From the NCBI GenBank assembly GCA_034429475.1, contig DAOUGD010000123.1, positions 28,415 through 92,414 of the forward strand: 64,000 bases of DNA. The letters run 5' to 3'. The stretch is from JAKQHY01 sp034429475. GTDB lineage: Bacteria; Chloroflexota; Anaerolineae; B4-G1; SLSP01. A model generated the notes under the pieces. The model did no database searches, had not been told where the DNA came from, and was given only the letters and a program-made list of their open reading frames with translations. Made by a program: the position numbers and the translations under genes. Below, piece by piece: positions 62,433 to 64,000 of the stretch (the stretch's first letter is position 1; each line of letters begins with the position of its first letter).

Positions 62433-62556
62433 CCTGTGCAATAGGGAGAAATTTATCAGCAGATTGAGCAGATTGAGCAGATTTTTTCTCTTAATCCGCT
62501 CAATCTGCTTAATCTGCTGACAGAAAATAGGCTATTCAGTCATGCTATTGCACAGG
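62433..62556. repeat. Nested palindrome (124 bp)
   Basis: Outer arms CCTGTGCAATAG (62433-62444) and CTATTGCACAGG (62545-62556) are perfect. Inner arms at 62456-62483 and 62493-62520 pair at about 26 of 28 positions and consist of AGCAGATTG-type tandem units. The block separates the two divergent Pho-box arrays. Confidence 0.75.
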
Positions 62557-62565
62557 GCGAAAGAT

Positions 62566-62604
62566 TTAACAAATTGTTAACATTCTGGTAAATGGGCGTT
62601 AAAC
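62566..62604 (+). promoter_or_regulatory. Pho-box-like array C
   Basis: TTAACA (62566), TTAACA (62577), degenerate GTAAAT (62588) and TTAAAC (62599) stand at exact 11-bp steps. The array is 60-100 bp before the SPFH-protein gene and in its orientation. Confidence 0.75.
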
Positions 62605-62666
62605 ATCGTGGGGTATGCTGAAGGTAGAATCCTTTTGAATACCAGCTTGATACAACAGGGGGACTT

Positions 62667-63845
62667 ATGTTAAACCGTTTGAAGGATATTTTGGAGGTCA
62701 TCGAGTACTTGGATCCCACCGGCCAGGAAATCGTGCATCGCGTGCCTGAACAAGGCTCCGGCGAGATTGTGCTGGGATCGCAGTGTGTCGTGCGCGAGAA
62801 TCAGGTGGCGATCTTCTTCCGCGACGGGCGCGCCCTGGATGTGTTGGGGCCGGGCCGGCACACGCTGACCACCCTCAACCTCCCCATCCTGGTCAACTAC
62901 CTGAAAATCCCCTTCGGCAGCAAAAGCCCGTTTCGCGCCGAAGTGGTCTTCGTCAACCTGAAAGACTACATTGACCTGCCGTGGCAGGCGCCCAAGCCGA
63001 TTCCCTACCGCGACGCCGAATTTGGGATGGTGCGCCTGGACACCGCCGGGAAGTTTGCGTTCCAGGTGGGGCAGCCGCAGTTGTTCGTCAACCAGATCGT
63101 GGGGACGCAAGGGCTGTTCGGGACTGCCGACATCGTGGCGTACCTGCGCAGCATCGTCACCAGCCGCCTGGCCGACCTGCTGGGCGAGCTGAAGGTCAGT
63201 GTGCTGGACGTGGCAGCCCGTTACGACGAGTTGGGTGCGGGCCTGCGGGCGCGCGCCTCCGAGGATTTCGAGGCGCTGGGGCTGCTGCTCAAGGCCGTCT
63301 TTATCACCGCGATCAACGTGCCGGAAGACGTGGAGAAGGCCATTGATGAGCGGGCCAGCATTGGCGCGTTGGGCAATATGCAGACGTACATGCAATTCAA
63401 GGCCGCGCGCGCTCTGGGCGACGCCGCGAAGTTGGGCGGCGGCGAGGGCGCGTCCTTCGCCGGGATGGGTGTAGGCCTGGGCGCCGGGATGGGCCTGGGC
63501 GCGACGATGGCCGGCGTCATCGGCCAGACGCTCCAGGGCGCGACGCCGGCGGCGACAATAACTCCCGCTCAACCCGCTTCTGATCTGCCCGCGAGTTTCG
63601 CCGCGTTGAAACAGCTGGTGGGGCAACAGTTGATCCTGACGGAGGTGGACAAGCAGGAAGCCGTCGCTGGATTGGATCGGCTGTTGGCGCAGTTGACCGC
63701 GCCGGCCACCACGATGGACGACTTCAAGACGGCCCGAGGCAGCCTGGTAGCGCGCTTCCCCTGGTTGACATCGCCGTTGCAGAATCTCTTGAACACCCCG
63801 GCAGCGTTGCAGAGGCTGGGGCAAATCGCCGCGCGCTCGCTCTGA
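62667..63845 (+). CDS. SPFH/band-7 domain protein (YdjI-like)
   Basis: The 392-residue protein has an SPFH domain (about 30-250: VVRENQVAIFFRDGRALDVLGPGRHTL, then a helix with DVEKAIDERASIG) of the virion-core/YdjI subgroup, followed by a Gly-rich region and a helical C-terminal domain. In Bacillus the YdjI relative belongs to a membrane-stress group with PspA-type proteins. Here it stands behind a Pho-box-like array, so phosphate limitation may induce it. A membrane protein gene follows. Confidence 0.85.
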   Translation: MLNRLKDILEVIEYLDPTGQEIVHRVPEQGSGEIVLGSQCVVRENQVAIFFRDGRALDVLGPGRHTLTTLNLPILVNYLKIPFGSKSPFRAEVVFVNLKDYIDLPWQAPKPIPYRDAEFGMVRLDTAGKFAFQVGQPQLFVNQIVGTQGLFGTADIVAYLRSIVTSRLADLLGELKVSVLDVAARYDELGAGLRARASEDFEALGLLLKAVFITAINVPEDVEKAIDERASIGALGNMQTYMQFKAARALGDAAKLGGGEGASFAGMGVGLGAGMGLGATMAGVIGQTLQGATPAATITPAQPASDLPASFAALKQLVGQQLILTEVDKQEAVAGLDRLLAQLTAPATTMDDFKTARGSLVARFPWLTSPLQNLLNTPAALQRLGQIAARSL

Positions 63846-63863
63846 ATTAGATGAGGTAATCCT

Positions 63864-64000
63864 GTGAACACACCGAGGATGAACTGGATTCTGCTGGCCG
63901 GGTACGCGCTGTTGAGCCTGGGTGTCCTGGTCGCGGCGTTTGTGTCGCCGGAAGTGCGGGCGGTCGCTTACGCGCCCCTGCGCGATTGGATCGTGCCGCC
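63864..64000 (+). CDS. Membrane protein, 3' end outside window
   Basis: A GTG start with GAGGT upstream opens a frame that is still open at the window end (45 codons). It contains a membrane helix (WILLAGYALLSLGVLVAAFV). Position after the SPFH gene suggests an operon partner. Confidence 0.55.
   Translation, partial: MNTPRMNWILLAGYALLSLGVLVAAFVSPEVRAVAYAPLRDWIVP

Overview
The window looks like high-GC bacterial DNA, most probably from a Chloroflexota (Anaerolineae-type) organism. The evidence is the gene repertoire (PadR regulators, NifX-like proteins, MinD-type ATPases carrying ferredoxin inserts, VKOR-thioredoxin fusion, YibE/F, Pro/Thr-rich surface stalks) and short intergenic repeat families. 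The taxonomic call is inference. No rRNA or tRNA gene was recognised.

REGION 1 (about 1-30650) is a plasmid or integrative-element backbone with every gene on the + strand. It holds an FtsK/TcpA-like DNA-pumping ATPase with small membrane proteins, an actin-like (ParM-type) segregation ATPase, a ParR-like ribbon-helix-helix protein and a 21-bp inverted-repeat centromere candidate between them. Next come a Dam-type methylase overlapping an HNH nuclease, a zinc-ribbon DnaQ-like exonuclease, small Xre regulators, and a DnaA-domain-I protein without an AAA+ module, followed by two iteron pairs (candidate rep/ori). A long gene run (about 13.3-25.9 kb) encodes an acyltransferase, two histidine kinases and four exported or membrane-anchored proteins. 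Then come ssb, a replication-relaxation-like protein and its truncated tandem duplicate. No integrase is visible.

REGION 2 (30650-31330) is gene-free, A+T-richer DNA with a MITE-like inverted repeat, and probably marks the edge of the element.

REGION 3 (31.3-48.1 kb) is chromosomal in character. It has two paralogous PadR genes with near-identical promoters, two NifX-like proteins, two MinD/ferredoxin ATPases, a ferredoxin, a CobW-type GTPase, TrmO, three ICMT-like membrane methyltransferases, and a MarR/condensation-like/MFS unit with matching operators. An IS110-family element with a candidate bridge-RNA leader interrupts it. Two genes (MBL hydrolase, DUF89) each carry a one-base frameshift.

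REGION 4 (48.2-53.2 kb, mostly - strand) is a thiol-redox and Fe-S set: peroxiredoxin, flavin-binding protein, VKOR fusion, Mrp, radical SAM and two DUF5320 proteins behind a consensus promoter. A divergent osmC and yibE/F follow.

REGION 5 (55.8-64 kb) is a phosphate-response locus: PhoB/PhoR pair, DUF3592 protein, PstS, a kinase-less HAMP-GAF sensor and an SPFH protein. Three arrays of TTAA-type boxes at exact 11-bp steps lie upstream of its transcription units and suggest a Pho regulon. A dead transposase lies just before it.
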